Part shown: piece after piece, positions 1-4,947 of the stretch
How the letters are laid out: each line of letters starts with the position of its first letter
Position numbering within the stretch: position 1 is the stretch's first letter
Assembly (NCBI GenBank): GCA_045600205.1
Contig: JAZRXM010000028.1
Location: 1 to 5,743, forward strand
Direction: 5' to 3'
DNA from: Firm-04 sp045600205
Lineage (GTDB): Bacteria > Bacillota > Clostridia > Oscillospirales > Ruminococcaceae
DNA: 5,743 nucleotides
Program-made: the position numbers and the translations under genes
The notes under the pieces: model-generated
Seen by the model: the letters and a program-made list of their open reading frames with translations, nothing else
The model's database searches: none
What the model was told of the DNA's origin: nothing

Positions 1-34
1 CCTTTTTTGCATTTGAGATAAAATCTGCCTGACA

Positions 35-203
35 ATGATGTCGCCGCCGATGGCGGCTGATGATGTTTTGGCTTGTGCCAAAAATGATGTTGTTTGCTGG
101 CAAACAATGATGCGATGTTTGCCCCTATGTCCCGCAGGACACATCATGTGCAAAGCACACATCATTGGCGAAGCCTGCATCATTTGCCGAAGGCAAACAT
201 CAT
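35..203. repeat. Array of small hairpins separated by ATGATG / CATCAT spacers
   Basis: Four ATGATG units (35, 60, 84, 107) are followed by four CATCAT units, their reverse complement (142, 160, 178, 198), at regular steps of 23-25 and then 18-20 bases. Each gap between neighbouring units holds a small perfect palindrome: GCCGCC/GGCGGC (43-57), TTTTGGC/GCCAAAA (66-83), TTGTTTGC/GCAAACAA (90-107), TGTGC/GCACA (147-159), GGC/GCC (167-175), TTTGCC/GGCAAA (183-197). TGTCC/GGACA (128-141) sits in the middle region. The array is therefore inverted on a large scale as well: the ATGATG side can pair with the CATCAT side, for example GATGTTTGCC (114-123) with GGCAAACATC (192-201). Neither strand shows a convincing gene here. 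The function is unknown; a structured RNA, a mobile palindromic repeat or a nucleoid/recombination site are possible. Confidence 0.75.
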
Positions 204-206
204 TCA

Positions 207-244
207 AAAAACCGCCTTTTGTCATTCGACAAAAGGCGGTTTTT
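207..244 (-). terminator. Strong intrinsic terminator downstream of the tRNA-Thr 3' end
   Basis: A perfect 17-bp stem, AAAAACCGCCTTTTGTC at 207-223 and its reverse complement at 228-244, encloses the loop ATTC. On the minus strand the stem ends in a run of T residues. It lies 3 bases past the CCA end of the tRNA fragment at 247-291, in the same direction, which is where a tRNA terminator belongs. The A/T flanks are symmetrical, so it could also stop transcription from the left. Confidence 0.9.
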
Positions 245-246
245 GT

Positions 247-291
247 TGGAGCTGCTGGGCAGATTCGAACTGCCGACCTCATCCTTACCAA
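247..291 (-). other. att site: 3' part of tRNA-Thr(GGU) at an element junction
   Basis: Read on the minus strand, this stretch gives an anticodon loop with anticodon GGT (Thr), the 3' half of the anticodon stem (GGATG), a variable region (AGGTC), a perfect T arm (GGCAG, loop TTCGAAT, CTGCC), the 3' acceptor strand CAGCAGC, discriminator T and encoded CCA. The 5' half (acceptor GCTGCTG, D arm, 5' anticodon stem) should follow at positions above 291 but is absent. Homology stops exactly at the anticodon-loop boundary. Tyrosine-recombinase elements commonly integrate in tRNA genes, with the crossover in the anticodon or T loop. They leave an intact tRNA at one end and a 3' fragment such as this at the other. 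With the native terminator at left, the element lies at right. A decayed tRNA copy is the alternative. Confidence 0.85.
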
Positions 292-633
292 TTAACCGAA
301 AATAATTCGGCATCTTTTGCAATCTTGTTGAATATTGCTGTTTTATTGCTAATAATGTTTGAATAACGCTGATTTATGAAAATACCAAAGTGCTTTTTTG
401 TGTGGGTTTTTGCTGTGATTTGCTGCCTTATTTCGTGCCTTGCGCTTCCGTGCCGGTGTGGGTTTCGGTGCGGGGTTGCAGTTTTTCAAGCCCGTGTGGG
501 TTTTGGTCGGGGTTTCTGCGGGGCTTTTTCGGGGCTGCTGCAAGGCCGTTTTTCGCTCGATAACAAGGAAAGAATTCCTTGCTGAGTTGAAAGCAGGATA
601 ACAGTTTATTGACACAATAGACTTTCACTATGC
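292..633. other. Non-coding, G/T-skewed region between the att site and the cargo operon
   Basis: No credible gene is seen in these 342 bases. The first part (292-375) is AT-rich and holds short inverted repeats: CCGAA/TTCGG at 296-310 and TTATT/AATAA at 343-355. From about 390 to 550 the plus strand is strongly G/T-rich. It carries three exact copies of GTGTGGGTTT at 400-409, 456-465 and 494-503, plus several related CGGGG(T/C)TT words. A 7-bp hairpin, CAAGGAA/TTCCTTG, lies at 564-581 downstream of the lipoprotein gene but has no T run. Open frames exist on both strands, but they lack a ribosome binding site and encode low-complexity Lys/Pro/Arg- or Gly/Cys/Phe-rich sequence. Because the region borders the att site, the direct repeats could be recombinase arm sites (inference). 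Confidence 0.5.
400..503 (+). repeat. Three direct GTGTGGGTTT repeats near the att site
   Basis: Identical 10-mers occur at 400-409, 456-465 and 494-503, all in the same orientation, with start-to-start steps of 56 and 38 bases. They lie roughly 110-255 bases inside the presumed element end. Tyrosine integrases often bind short direct repeats (arm sites) at this kind of distance from the core site, so this is one candidate role. They may instead simply reflect the G/T-skewed composition of the stretch. Confidence 0.45.
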
Positions 634-1797
634 TTATGCGGTCTCCCTGAAAATGACTTCTTCCGCAGTGCGGGCATCGATCCAAACCAGAGCAGTGCGG
701 TTTTCCTTCACTTGATCGGGGTTCGTAAAAGTGTATTGCAAGGAAAACATCCACAATGGCGTATAAGTGTCAGCATCAGACGGATAGTAATATAGCTGTG
801 CATCGCTTACCACGATTGCATCTTCACTGTACATCGCTTCTGTGATCCGATCAAGTGATGACACGATTGCTTCGCCGGATTGGAGAGGTTTCGTTATTCC
901 CTGTGATGTAACTTCCAACAGGCGAGTTGCTGAAAACTGAATAATACCGGTTGAATTGATATAAGCATCAATATCTCCGCCGTAAATCGGGACATCTGAA
1001 AAGCTGGCATTCCCCTTAATATAGTAACACTCGTCCTCCTGTGTCCAGACAGGCTTGTCCGCAACAGCGATGGCGTTTTTCGTGGCGGAACCATCGATGC
1101 TGTAACGAGTTTTTCGCAGGGTGTCGGAGGCTCTTCGATAATCGTACAGCTCCTGCAGATGCTTCGATGACAAACTGGTATAGGAAAAGAGTTTGAACTC
1201 AAATCCGCATTCTGAAGCGATCTTGTTCATCCGAGCAGTTGCTGTGTCTATATTTGAAAAACCCAATTGCTCAGTGCTATTGTAGTCAGCATTTTCTGTT
1301 GGATCGAAAACAGCATCGATGTACTGGTAGTCGCTCGCTTCGTAATGAATACGTGTATCTGTCGGAACTGACTCAACATTCAGATATGTGTCGTAAAATG
1401 GCAGCGCCCCTGCATACAGAGTTTCAGAGTAGCCCTCGTCTTCCGGATAAGTAAAAATATCGTGTTGTAGATCCTGTGTCTGTTGGTCACCTGCAAAAAG
1501 GGAATACAGTTTGGATATATCTATGGGCAATGGTCTGGTACTGATTTGCGGCAATGCCTGTATGCCCTCGACGATGGAAGAAATCCGCTGTGGGATTGCG
1601 TCAGAGCCCCAAAGAAAGTCCAGTTGTGCAGTCGGCGGTACATCGCTCTGCGTATGCTCCTGAACGGCTGTTTCATCGCTCTGCGTATACCCCTGAGATG
1701 CTGTCTCCTCATTGTCTTGCGGAATGTAAGACGTACATGCCGTAAGGAGATAGCTTAAGCAGCAAAACAACAGGAGGATTTTTATTCTGTTTTTCAT
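634..1797 (-). CDS. Secreted lipoprotein, third gene of the sigma/anti-sigma operon
   Basis: This is a 387-residue protein with a lipoprotein signal peptide: MKNR, a hydrophobic stretch at about residues 5-20, and lipobox L18-T19-A20-C21. It should be lipidated on Cys21 and anchored outside the membrane. Residues 31-52 form a polar linker made of two imperfect copies of an 11-residue unit (ETAxQxxTQSD). The rest is a soluble domain of about 330 residues that I cannot assign with confidence. Its end (about 345-383), with a PLWMFSLQY strand followed by ALVWIDARTAEEV, recalls the closing strands of PepSY/YycI-like extracytoplasmic domains, but this is only a resemblance. It starts 25 bases after the anti-sigma gene on the same strand, so it is very likely co-transcribed and may act as a sensor or effector for the sigma system. 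The ribosome binding site is weak (GGAAAGG about 12 bases upstream). Confidence 0.85.
   Translation of the reverse strand: MKNRIKILLLFCCLSYLLTACTSYIPQDNEETASQGYTQSDETAVQEHTQSDVPPTAQLDFLWGSDAIPQRISSIVEGIQALPQISTRPLPIDISKLYSLFAGDQQTQDLQHDIFTYPEDEGYSETLYAGALPFYDTYLNVESVPTDTRIHYEASDYQYIDAVFDPTENADYNSTEQLGFSNIDTATARMNKIASECGFEFKLFSYTSLSSKHLQELYDYRRASDTLRKTRYSIDGSATKNAIAVADKPVWTQEDECYYIKGNASFSDVPIYGGDIDAYINSTGIIQFSATRLLEVTSQGITKPLQSGEAIVSSLDRITEAMYSEDAIVVSDAQLYYYPSDADTYTPLWMFSLQYTFTNPDQVKENRTALVWIDARTAEEVIFRETA
1641..1707 (-). repeat. Two 33-bp tandem repeats in the lipoprotein linker
   Basis: Two adjacent 33-bp units (1641-1673 and 1674-1706) match at 27 of 33 positions. Both begin CATCGCTCTGCGTAT on the plus strand. 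Thirty-three bases is eleven codons, so copy-number change would lengthen or shorten the linker after the lipidated cysteine without breaking the frame. The units encode ETASQGYTQSD and ETAVQEHTQSD. Confidence 0.8.
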
Positions 1798-1822
1798 CCC
1801 TTATATCAACCTTTCCCGTCAA

Positions 1823-2857
1823 TTACTTCACAGGGATCACGGTGTTGCCGATCGTGATGGAAACGATCTGTGCCGTATCCAGTACAGTACTGCACAGGTG
1901 CTCCATGCGGAAAGAGCCTGCTTCCATTGCCGAAAGATCTCCGTCAGACAAGACCCATTCGGAGGCATACGGCGATCTCAGTTCTGAAACAGCAATGCTT
2001 GTTCCGTCTGCAAGCTGGACAGAGGCATCCTTGAGTACAGCCGCAAGTGCGCTTCGACGATCCTGGCTGACTTCGTGCAGGGTATCCAGATTACTGGTGT
2101 TGCCAATGGGCGGCGCTTCGATACTGACTTCAATAAAGGTCGCACCGATCGTGACGCCGGTCACCTTGCCGCAGGAAAGATCGATTTCCGCTGCACCGGT
2201 CAGAAGCCTGGACTCGGTAACAGGCACGTTCACGCCACCAAAACTGATGTTTTCTTCTCCGCTGGTCAGAACAAGCGGGATGTTGATGCTGCTGAGTTCG
2301 GTCAGAGCCTCGCTCGTCAGCGTAACACGAACAAGTGCTGCATTTGTTTCCGTGTCATAATCCACCTGCGATACCAGAATGGTCGCGGTTTTCCGCATCG
2401 TGTCGATCACACCAATACTCCAGTAATAGCGTCCGTCTTCATTCTGAACGGAAAGTGCCGCCCGTTCCGGGATAGGAGACACCAGGAAAAATGCATCCAT
2501 ATTTGCACCGGTACAGACGGTGGAAACCAGCGTCACACTGCCATCTGCATTTGCAGGAGCATTTTCATCGGCATATGCGGTGTATTCATTAACTGTTCCG
2601 TCCTCGTTCATGCCGAGGTCGACCAGTGCCTTGTGCTGCGCTGTAATGATTACTGCGATAGCTGCTGCAGAAATGCAGAACATCACAGCAACTGCGGCAG
2701 CGATCAGCGCAACGCGCATAGATCTGCGGGTTGTTTTCACAATGCGTTCATTCTTTCTTTCCTGCTGCGTTGCCTCCAGCTTCTGAAGGACACGCTGCTG
2801 AAAGTCGGGACTCATCTCTGCCCGGGCTACTTCTTTGCGGTAATTCTCAAAATTCAT
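1823..2857 (-). CDS. Anti-sigma-factor-like single-pass membrane protein
   Basis: This is a 344-residue protein with a short charged cytoplasmic N-terminus (about 1-48), one transmembrane helix (about 49-73, rich in Ala/Ile/Val) and an extracellular domain of about 270 residues. The outer part is beta-rich. Two related strands, VTGVTIGATFIEV near residues 235-247 and IVSITIGNTVIPVK at the very end, suggest Ig-like repeats of the kind seen at the C-terminus of Firmicutes DUF4179-type anti-sigma proteins. No zinc-binding HxxxCxxC anti-sigma motif is visible. The start codon overlaps the sigma gene by 11 bases and follows a strong ribosome binding site (GGAGGAGG, about 6 bases upstream), so translation is probably coupled. 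From topology, overlap and gene order its likely role is to hold the sigma factor at the membrane until an envelope signal arrives. That role is inferred. Confidence 0.8.
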   Translation of the reverse strand: MNFENYRKEVARAEMSPDFQQRVLQKLEATQQERKNERIVKTTRRSMRVALIAAAVAVMFCISAAAIAVIITAQHKALVDLGMNEDGTVNEYTAYADENAPANADGSVTLVSTVCTGANMDAFFLVSPIPERAALSVQNEDGRYYWSIGVIDTMRKTATILVSQVDYDTETNAALVRVTLTSEALTELSSINIPLVLTSGEENISFGGVNVPVTESRLLTGAAEIDLSCGKVTGVTIGATFIEVSIEAPPIGNTSNLDTLHEVSQDRRSALAAVLKDASVQLADGTSIAVSELRSPYASEWVLSDGDLSAMEAGSFRMEHLCSTVLDTAQIVSITIGNTVIPVK

Positions 2858-3326
2858 CGTATTCCTCCTCCAAAATCGTTTTCAGCTTGGCTTTCCCTCG
2901 GTTAATCCGTGTTCCCACGGTTGCGGTCGGTAAAGCAAGCAGGTTTGAGATCTCCTTTAGTGTATATCCTTCATAATAACGTAGATGAAGGATCGCTGCG
3001 TACTTGTCCGGCAGCTGCCGAACGGCTGAAAGGATGGACGGATGTTCGTCGTTTGCTTTTTCGGGAAGCTCCTCCAATGGGACAATCTTTGCATTTTTTC
3101 TCCGCAGATCACTTGCTCTGTTGATCGTGACGCGAATCAGCCATGCCTTTTCATGTTCCTGATCGCGAAACTCCGGCTGCTTTTCGAGCAGCTTCATAAA
3201 GACATCCTGCACACAGTCCTCGGCATCTGCCTCGGTCTGCAGGCGGCTGTATGCAAGGCGAAAGAGCATATCGCTGTACTGCTGAACGATCCGATACATC
3301 AATACTTCGGCGCCGTCTGTATTCAT
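2847..3326 (-). CDS. ECF-type RNA polymerase sigma factor
   Basis: This is a 159-residue group 4 (ECF) sigma factor, which directs RNA polymerase to a small set of promoters. Sigma region 2 spans about residues 8-76 (YSDMLFRLAYSRL, then DAEDCVQDVFMKL, the core-binding and -10-recognition helices, and AWLIRVTINRASDLRR). Region 4 spans about 99-153 (LPDKYAAILHLRYYEGYTLKEI, then the HTH ending VGTRINRGKAKLK, for -35 recognition). The linker is short and there is no region 1 or 3, as usual for ECF factors; the length is typical. I chose the ATG at 3326 because AAAGGAG lies 9 bases before it. A TTG three codons upstream directly abuts that site and is too close. The anti-sigma gene follows with an 11-base overlap. 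No promoter I would stand behind is visible upstream. Confidence 0.93.
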   Translation of the reverse strand: MNTDGAEVLMYRIVQQYSDMLFRLAYSRLQTEADAEDCVQDVFMKLLEKQPEFRDQEHEKAWLIRVTINRASDLRRKNAKIVPLEELPEKANDEHPSILSAVRQLPDKYAAILHLRYYEGYTLKEISNLLALPTATVGTRINRGKAKLKTILEEEYDEF

Positions 3327-3335
3327 GTGTCTCAA

Positions 3336-3342
3336 CTCCTTT
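3336..3342 (-). promoter_or_regulatory. Ribosome binding site of the sigma gene (fixes the start)
   Basis: AAAGGAG on the minus strand ends 9 bases before the ATG at 3326 but touches the in-frame TTG at 3335. The spacing therefore supports the ATG and a 159-residue product. Confidence 0.75.
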
Positions 3343-3417
3343 CACCTTCAACACGATTCAACCCAATGGTTTTTTTCATTGTCTGAAATAAAAAAGATGT
3401 TTATTGCGTAAAATGTA

Positions 3418-3446
3418 TTGCAAACTGCATAACATTGTAGTACAAT
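3418..3446 (+). promoter_or_regulatory. Sigma-A promoter of the antitoxin-toxin operon
   Basis: A -35 box TTGCAA at 3418-3423 and a -10 box TACAAT at 3441-3446 are separated by exactly 17 bases. The predicted start near 3453 leaves a leader of about 16 bases containing the ribosome binding site AAAGGTGG (3454-3461), 7 bases before the ATG at 3469. Confidence 0.7.
3434..3446. promoter_or_regulatory. Candidate antitoxin operator over the -10 box
   Basis: ATTGTA (3434-3439) and TACAAT (3441-3446) form a perfect 6-bp inverted repeat around a single G, and the right arm is the -10 box itself. RelB/DinJ antitoxins are ribbon-helix-helix repressors of their own operon, so this is a likely autoregulation site. 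The family property is established; its use of this particular site is inferred. Confidence 0.55.
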
Positions 3447-3468
3447 TGGGTTGAAAGGTGGTGCGATT

Positions 3469-3765
3469 ATGAAAGATGCAACTGTCAGCGCCCGTGTAGA
3501 ATACGGTGTGAAAACGGAAGCGGAGGGCATCCTGCAGAAGCTCGGCATCCCGGTGTCGGTGGTGATCAACTCTCTGTACCGGCAGATCATTTTCCGGAAC
3601 GGGGTCCCGTTCTCTCTGACCATCCCCGCTCAACCGAAAACACTCGATGCCATGACTGACGCGGAGCTGAACGCAAAGCTGCAGCACAGCTATGAGCAGG
3701 CTGCTGCCGGAAAAGGTCGTCCCTTCACTGAGGTCTTTGATGAGCTGGAGCGAGGACTGAATTGA
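3469..3765 (+). CDS. RelB/DinJ-family antitoxin
   Basis: This 98-residue antitoxin would neutralise the toxin encoded immediately downstream and repress the operon. The N-terminus is a ribbon-helix-helix DNA-binding fold: strand ATVSARV at residues 4-10, helix 1 about 13-25 (VKTEAEGILQKLG), helix 2 about 29-43 (SVVINSLYRQIIF), then GVPFSLTIP, a characteristic RelB/DinJ ending. Residues 55-98 form the acidic, flexible toxin-binding tail (MTDAELNAKL, then RPFTEVFDELERGL). I chose the ATG at 3469 because AAAGGTGG precedes it by 7 bases; a TTG six codons upstream lies at the presumed transcription start and overlaps that site. Its TGA overlaps the toxin ATG by one base. A promoter with an overlapping palindrome lies just upstream. 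Confidence 0.93.
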   Translation: MKDATVSARVEYGVKTEAEGILQKLGIPVSVVINSLYRQIIFRNGVPFSLTIPAQPKTLDAMTDAELNAKLQHSYEQAAAGKGRPFTEVFDELERGLN

Positions 3766-4094
3766 TGGAGGAATACGAAATTATCATGACACCGGATGCC
3801 GTGGAGGACCTGTGGGAGCTGCGGAACTATATTGCAGACGTCCTGCTTTCTCCTGAAACGGCACTGGAATACATCCGAACGGTCAGAGAAGAGATCGCCG
3901 GGCTCGCTCAGTTTCCTTCCCGTTACAGACCGATGGATGAGGAACCGTGGCACTCCCGCGCCGTCAGAAGATTTCCGGCAAAGAACTTCTATGTGTATTA
4001 CCGGATCGACGAAGCGTCCGGAAGGGTCTTCATAATGAACGTCATCTACGCCATGCGAAATCAGCTGCAGGCGTTGGCAGAGAAAACAAAATAG
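3765..4094 (+). CDS. RelE/ParE-family toxin
   Basis: This is a 109-residue toxin of the RelE/ParE superfamily; members either cut ribosome-bound mRNA (RelE) or inhibit gyrase (ParE). The fold is readable: strand YEIIMTP at 4-10, helical hairpin about 11-50 (DAVEDLWELRNYIADVL, then ALEYIRTVREEIAGLAQFP), a basic RAVRRFP segment at 65-71, and the closing strands NFYVYYRID (74-82) and RVFIMNVIYAMRNQ (87-100). The YAMRNQ ending matches the conserved Y-x-x-R region of the family. The ATG at 3765 shares one base with the antitoxin stop, and GAGG lies 9 bases upstream. The preceding in-frame TTG is dropped. The target (mRNA or gyrase) cannot be decided from sequence reading alone. Antitoxin-first order with tight coupling is typical. 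It is followed by a hairpin at 4101-4143. Confidence 0.92.
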   Translation: MEEYEIIMTPDAVEDLWELRNYIADVLLSPETALEYIRTVREEIAGLAQFPSRYRPMDEEPWHSRAVRRFPAKNFYVYYRIDEASGRVFIMNVIYAMRNQLQALAEKTK

Positions 4095-4100
4095 TATAAT

Positions 4101-4143
4101 GGAACATTCCGAAACAGGCTTGCTGCCTTTGTCGGGATGTTCC
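4101..4143 (+). terminator. Hairpin terminator after the toxin gene
   Basis: GGAACATTCCGAAACAGGC (4101-4119) pairs with GCCTTTGTCGGGATGTTCC (4125-4143), with one G-T wobble and two mismatches, around the loop TTGCT. It begins 7 bases after the toxin stop. The following TGTTCTTTAT is T-rich but not a clean T run, so it may be a weak terminator or an mRNA-protecting hairpin. Confidence 0.6.
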
Positions 4144-4245
4144 TGTTCTTTATGATTGCTCAAAACGGCATCATCCAACTCGGATTATATTAAAAAAGCC
4201 TCATGGTTTCAATGGATATACGCAAAACTATATTTGAACCAAGCA

Positions 4246-4289
4246 AAACCCGCTAAGATGCCTCCTTTTGTGGGTATCATAGCGGGTTT
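4246..4289 (-). terminator. Hairpin terminator downstream of the XRE gene
   Basis: AAACCCGCTA (4246-4255) pairs perfectly with TAGCGGGTTT (4280-4289). An inner helix GATGCC/GGTATC (one wobble) extends the stem. On the minus strand the stem ends in TTTT. It lies 82 bases past the XRE stop and probably ends that leftward transcript; with the hairpin at 4101-4143 it separates two convergent units. Confidence 0.65.
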
Positions 4290-4293
4290 CATA

Positions 4294-4371
4294 TTATCCA
4301 CTGGCAATGGCTGCAACGGCACCGGCCACAGCAATACCGGCAGCGGGCGCACGAATACCGGTTTTCTCTTT
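4294..4371 (-). other. Hydrophobic in-frame continuation after the XRE stop codon
   Basis: Directly after the XRE TGA (4372-4374) the same frame stays open for 25 codons and reads KEKTGIRAP followed by AAGIAVAGAVAAIASG, then TAA at 4294-4296. The codons use GCC/GGT/ATT like a coding sequence, and the product resembles a membrane or peptide-toxin segment. In another frame, an ATG at 4382 preceded by GAGG overlaps the XRE end and begins MSSEKRK. A single frameshift after it would join this tail, giving a peptide of about 30 residues. Options are a nonsense change of a longer XRE protein, a frameshifted small gene, readthrough, or chance. Confidence 0.3.
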
Positions 4372-4941
4372 TCAGACGACATTTCTAACCTCGTTCTCAA
4401 TAATGTTGAATCGTTTGAATTCCGGAATCGCTGCCATTTCAGAGCGCTTTAATTCTTCATCGTTTCCGGATGCTGCCGACTGTGCAAGGATACCTGCCGG
4501 GTAAACGGTCTTTTCCAGTCTGCACCGGCGGAGATCGTCGTATTCGTCACAGAGGGGTACGTGATTCAATCTGCTGATATAATCCAGCATGGCAAGAAGA
4601 TACAGGCTTTCGGGATACCATTTACGATCATAATAGGTGCGAATGTCCTGACTTTCCAGAGTTTCTATGATAAAGTCAATATCGCCCAGCTCTTTTACAC
4701 GATGGCAAACGGTGCTTTTGAAGTTTTCAAAGCCGGGACGTTTTACCATATAGGGGGCAAGCAGCGATTCCATAGGTACATCCATCGCTTTTGCCAGACG
4801 ATAAACCGTCTCCGCGCTGCACTTTTCAAGCTGTGCTTTGCCGTTTACGATGTCATTGACTGTGGCATAGGGGACTGTGCTGGCTTTTGACAGCTTGTAA
4901 ATGGACATTTTTCGTTTTTTGAGCAGCTCCTGTATTGTCAT
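4372..4941 (-). CDS. XRE-family HTH regulator with a long C-terminal domain
   Basis: This is a 189-residue protein. An N-terminal XRE/Cro-CI helix-turn-helix spans about residues 1-62 (TIQELLKKRKMSIYKLSKAS, VPYATVNDIVNGK, then AKAMDVPMESLL). It is followed by an alpha-helical domain of about 125 residues with notable stretches FENFKSTVCHRVKELGDIDFI (about 71-91), YYDRKWYPESLYLLAMLDYIS (about 103-123) and PEFKRFNIIENEVRNV at the end. I regard it as a Clostridia-type XRE protein whose C-terminal domain has no function known to me. The start is taken as the second ATG (4941), 9 bases after AGAAGG; the first ATG (4947) is only 3 bases from it. The promoter is perfect and overlaid by a palindrome, so strong expression with autorepression is likely. 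No obvious partner is encoded beside it. It could be an element regulator or the antitoxin half of an unrecognised pair. Confidence 0.88.
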   Translation of the reverse strand: MTIQELLKKRKMSIYKLSKASTVPYATVNDIVNGKAQLEKCSAETVYRLAKAMDVPMESLLAPYMVKRPGFENFKSTVCHRVKELGDIDFIIETLESQDIRTYYDRKWYPESLYLLAMLDYISRLNHVPLCDEYDDLRRCRLEKTVYPAGILAQSAASGNDEELKRSEMAAIPEFKRFNIIENEVRNVV

Positions 4942-4947
4942 GGTCAT

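Larger units (their letters stand above)
3357..3455. repeat. 11-bp inverted repeat bracketing the divergent intergenic region
   Basis: TTCAACCCAAT at 3357-3367 is the exact reverse complement of ATTGGGTTGAA at 3445-3455. Each copy lies in the leader of one of the two divergent transcription units, in the same orientation relative to its gene: about 31 bases before the sigma start and 13 before the antitoxin start. It may be a shared regulator site, or a trace of a small inversion or duplication. Confidence 0.55.

Noticed and set aside
35..203. Regular repeats at the left edge as a CRISPR array
   Set aside because: The constant units are only 6 bases, the intervening segments are palindromic and about 12-19 bases long, and the orientation flips halfway. 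None of this fits CRISPR repeats and spacers.
564..581. CAAGGAA/TTCCTTG hairpin as the terminator of the lipoprotein operon
   Set aside because: The stem is only 7 bp, and neither strand has a T run after it, so I only mention it within the non-coding region.
349..615. Open frames on both strands (plus 376-585; minus 349-615) as small genes
   Set aside because: There is no ribosome binding site. The products are low-complexity and mutually antisense, which the G/T skew of the strip explains. The plus-strand product has a signal-like start, but nothing else supports it.
428..754. Minus-strand frame of about 108 codons overlapping the lipoprotein 3' end
   Set aside because: It overlaps the well-supported lipoprotein gene in another frame, has no start signal, and runs into the skewed non-coding strip.
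2075..2905. Long plus-strand frame (276 codons) antisense to the anti-sigma gene
   Set aside because: Its composition is His/Cys/Arg-rich with no recognisable domain, and it mirrors the anti-sigma coding sequence, which has a strong ribosome binding site and a clear topology.
3327..3335. TTG at 3333-3335 as the sigma factor start
   Set aside because: It touches the AAAGGAG site with no spacing, whereas the ATG at 3326 has the proper 9-base spacing.
4074..4100. TTGGCA ... TATAAT at the end of the toxin gene as a plus-strand promoter
   Set aside because: The spacing is 15 bases, the boxes fall over the toxin 3' end, and a hairpin starts right after the TATAAT with no gene beyond it on this strand.
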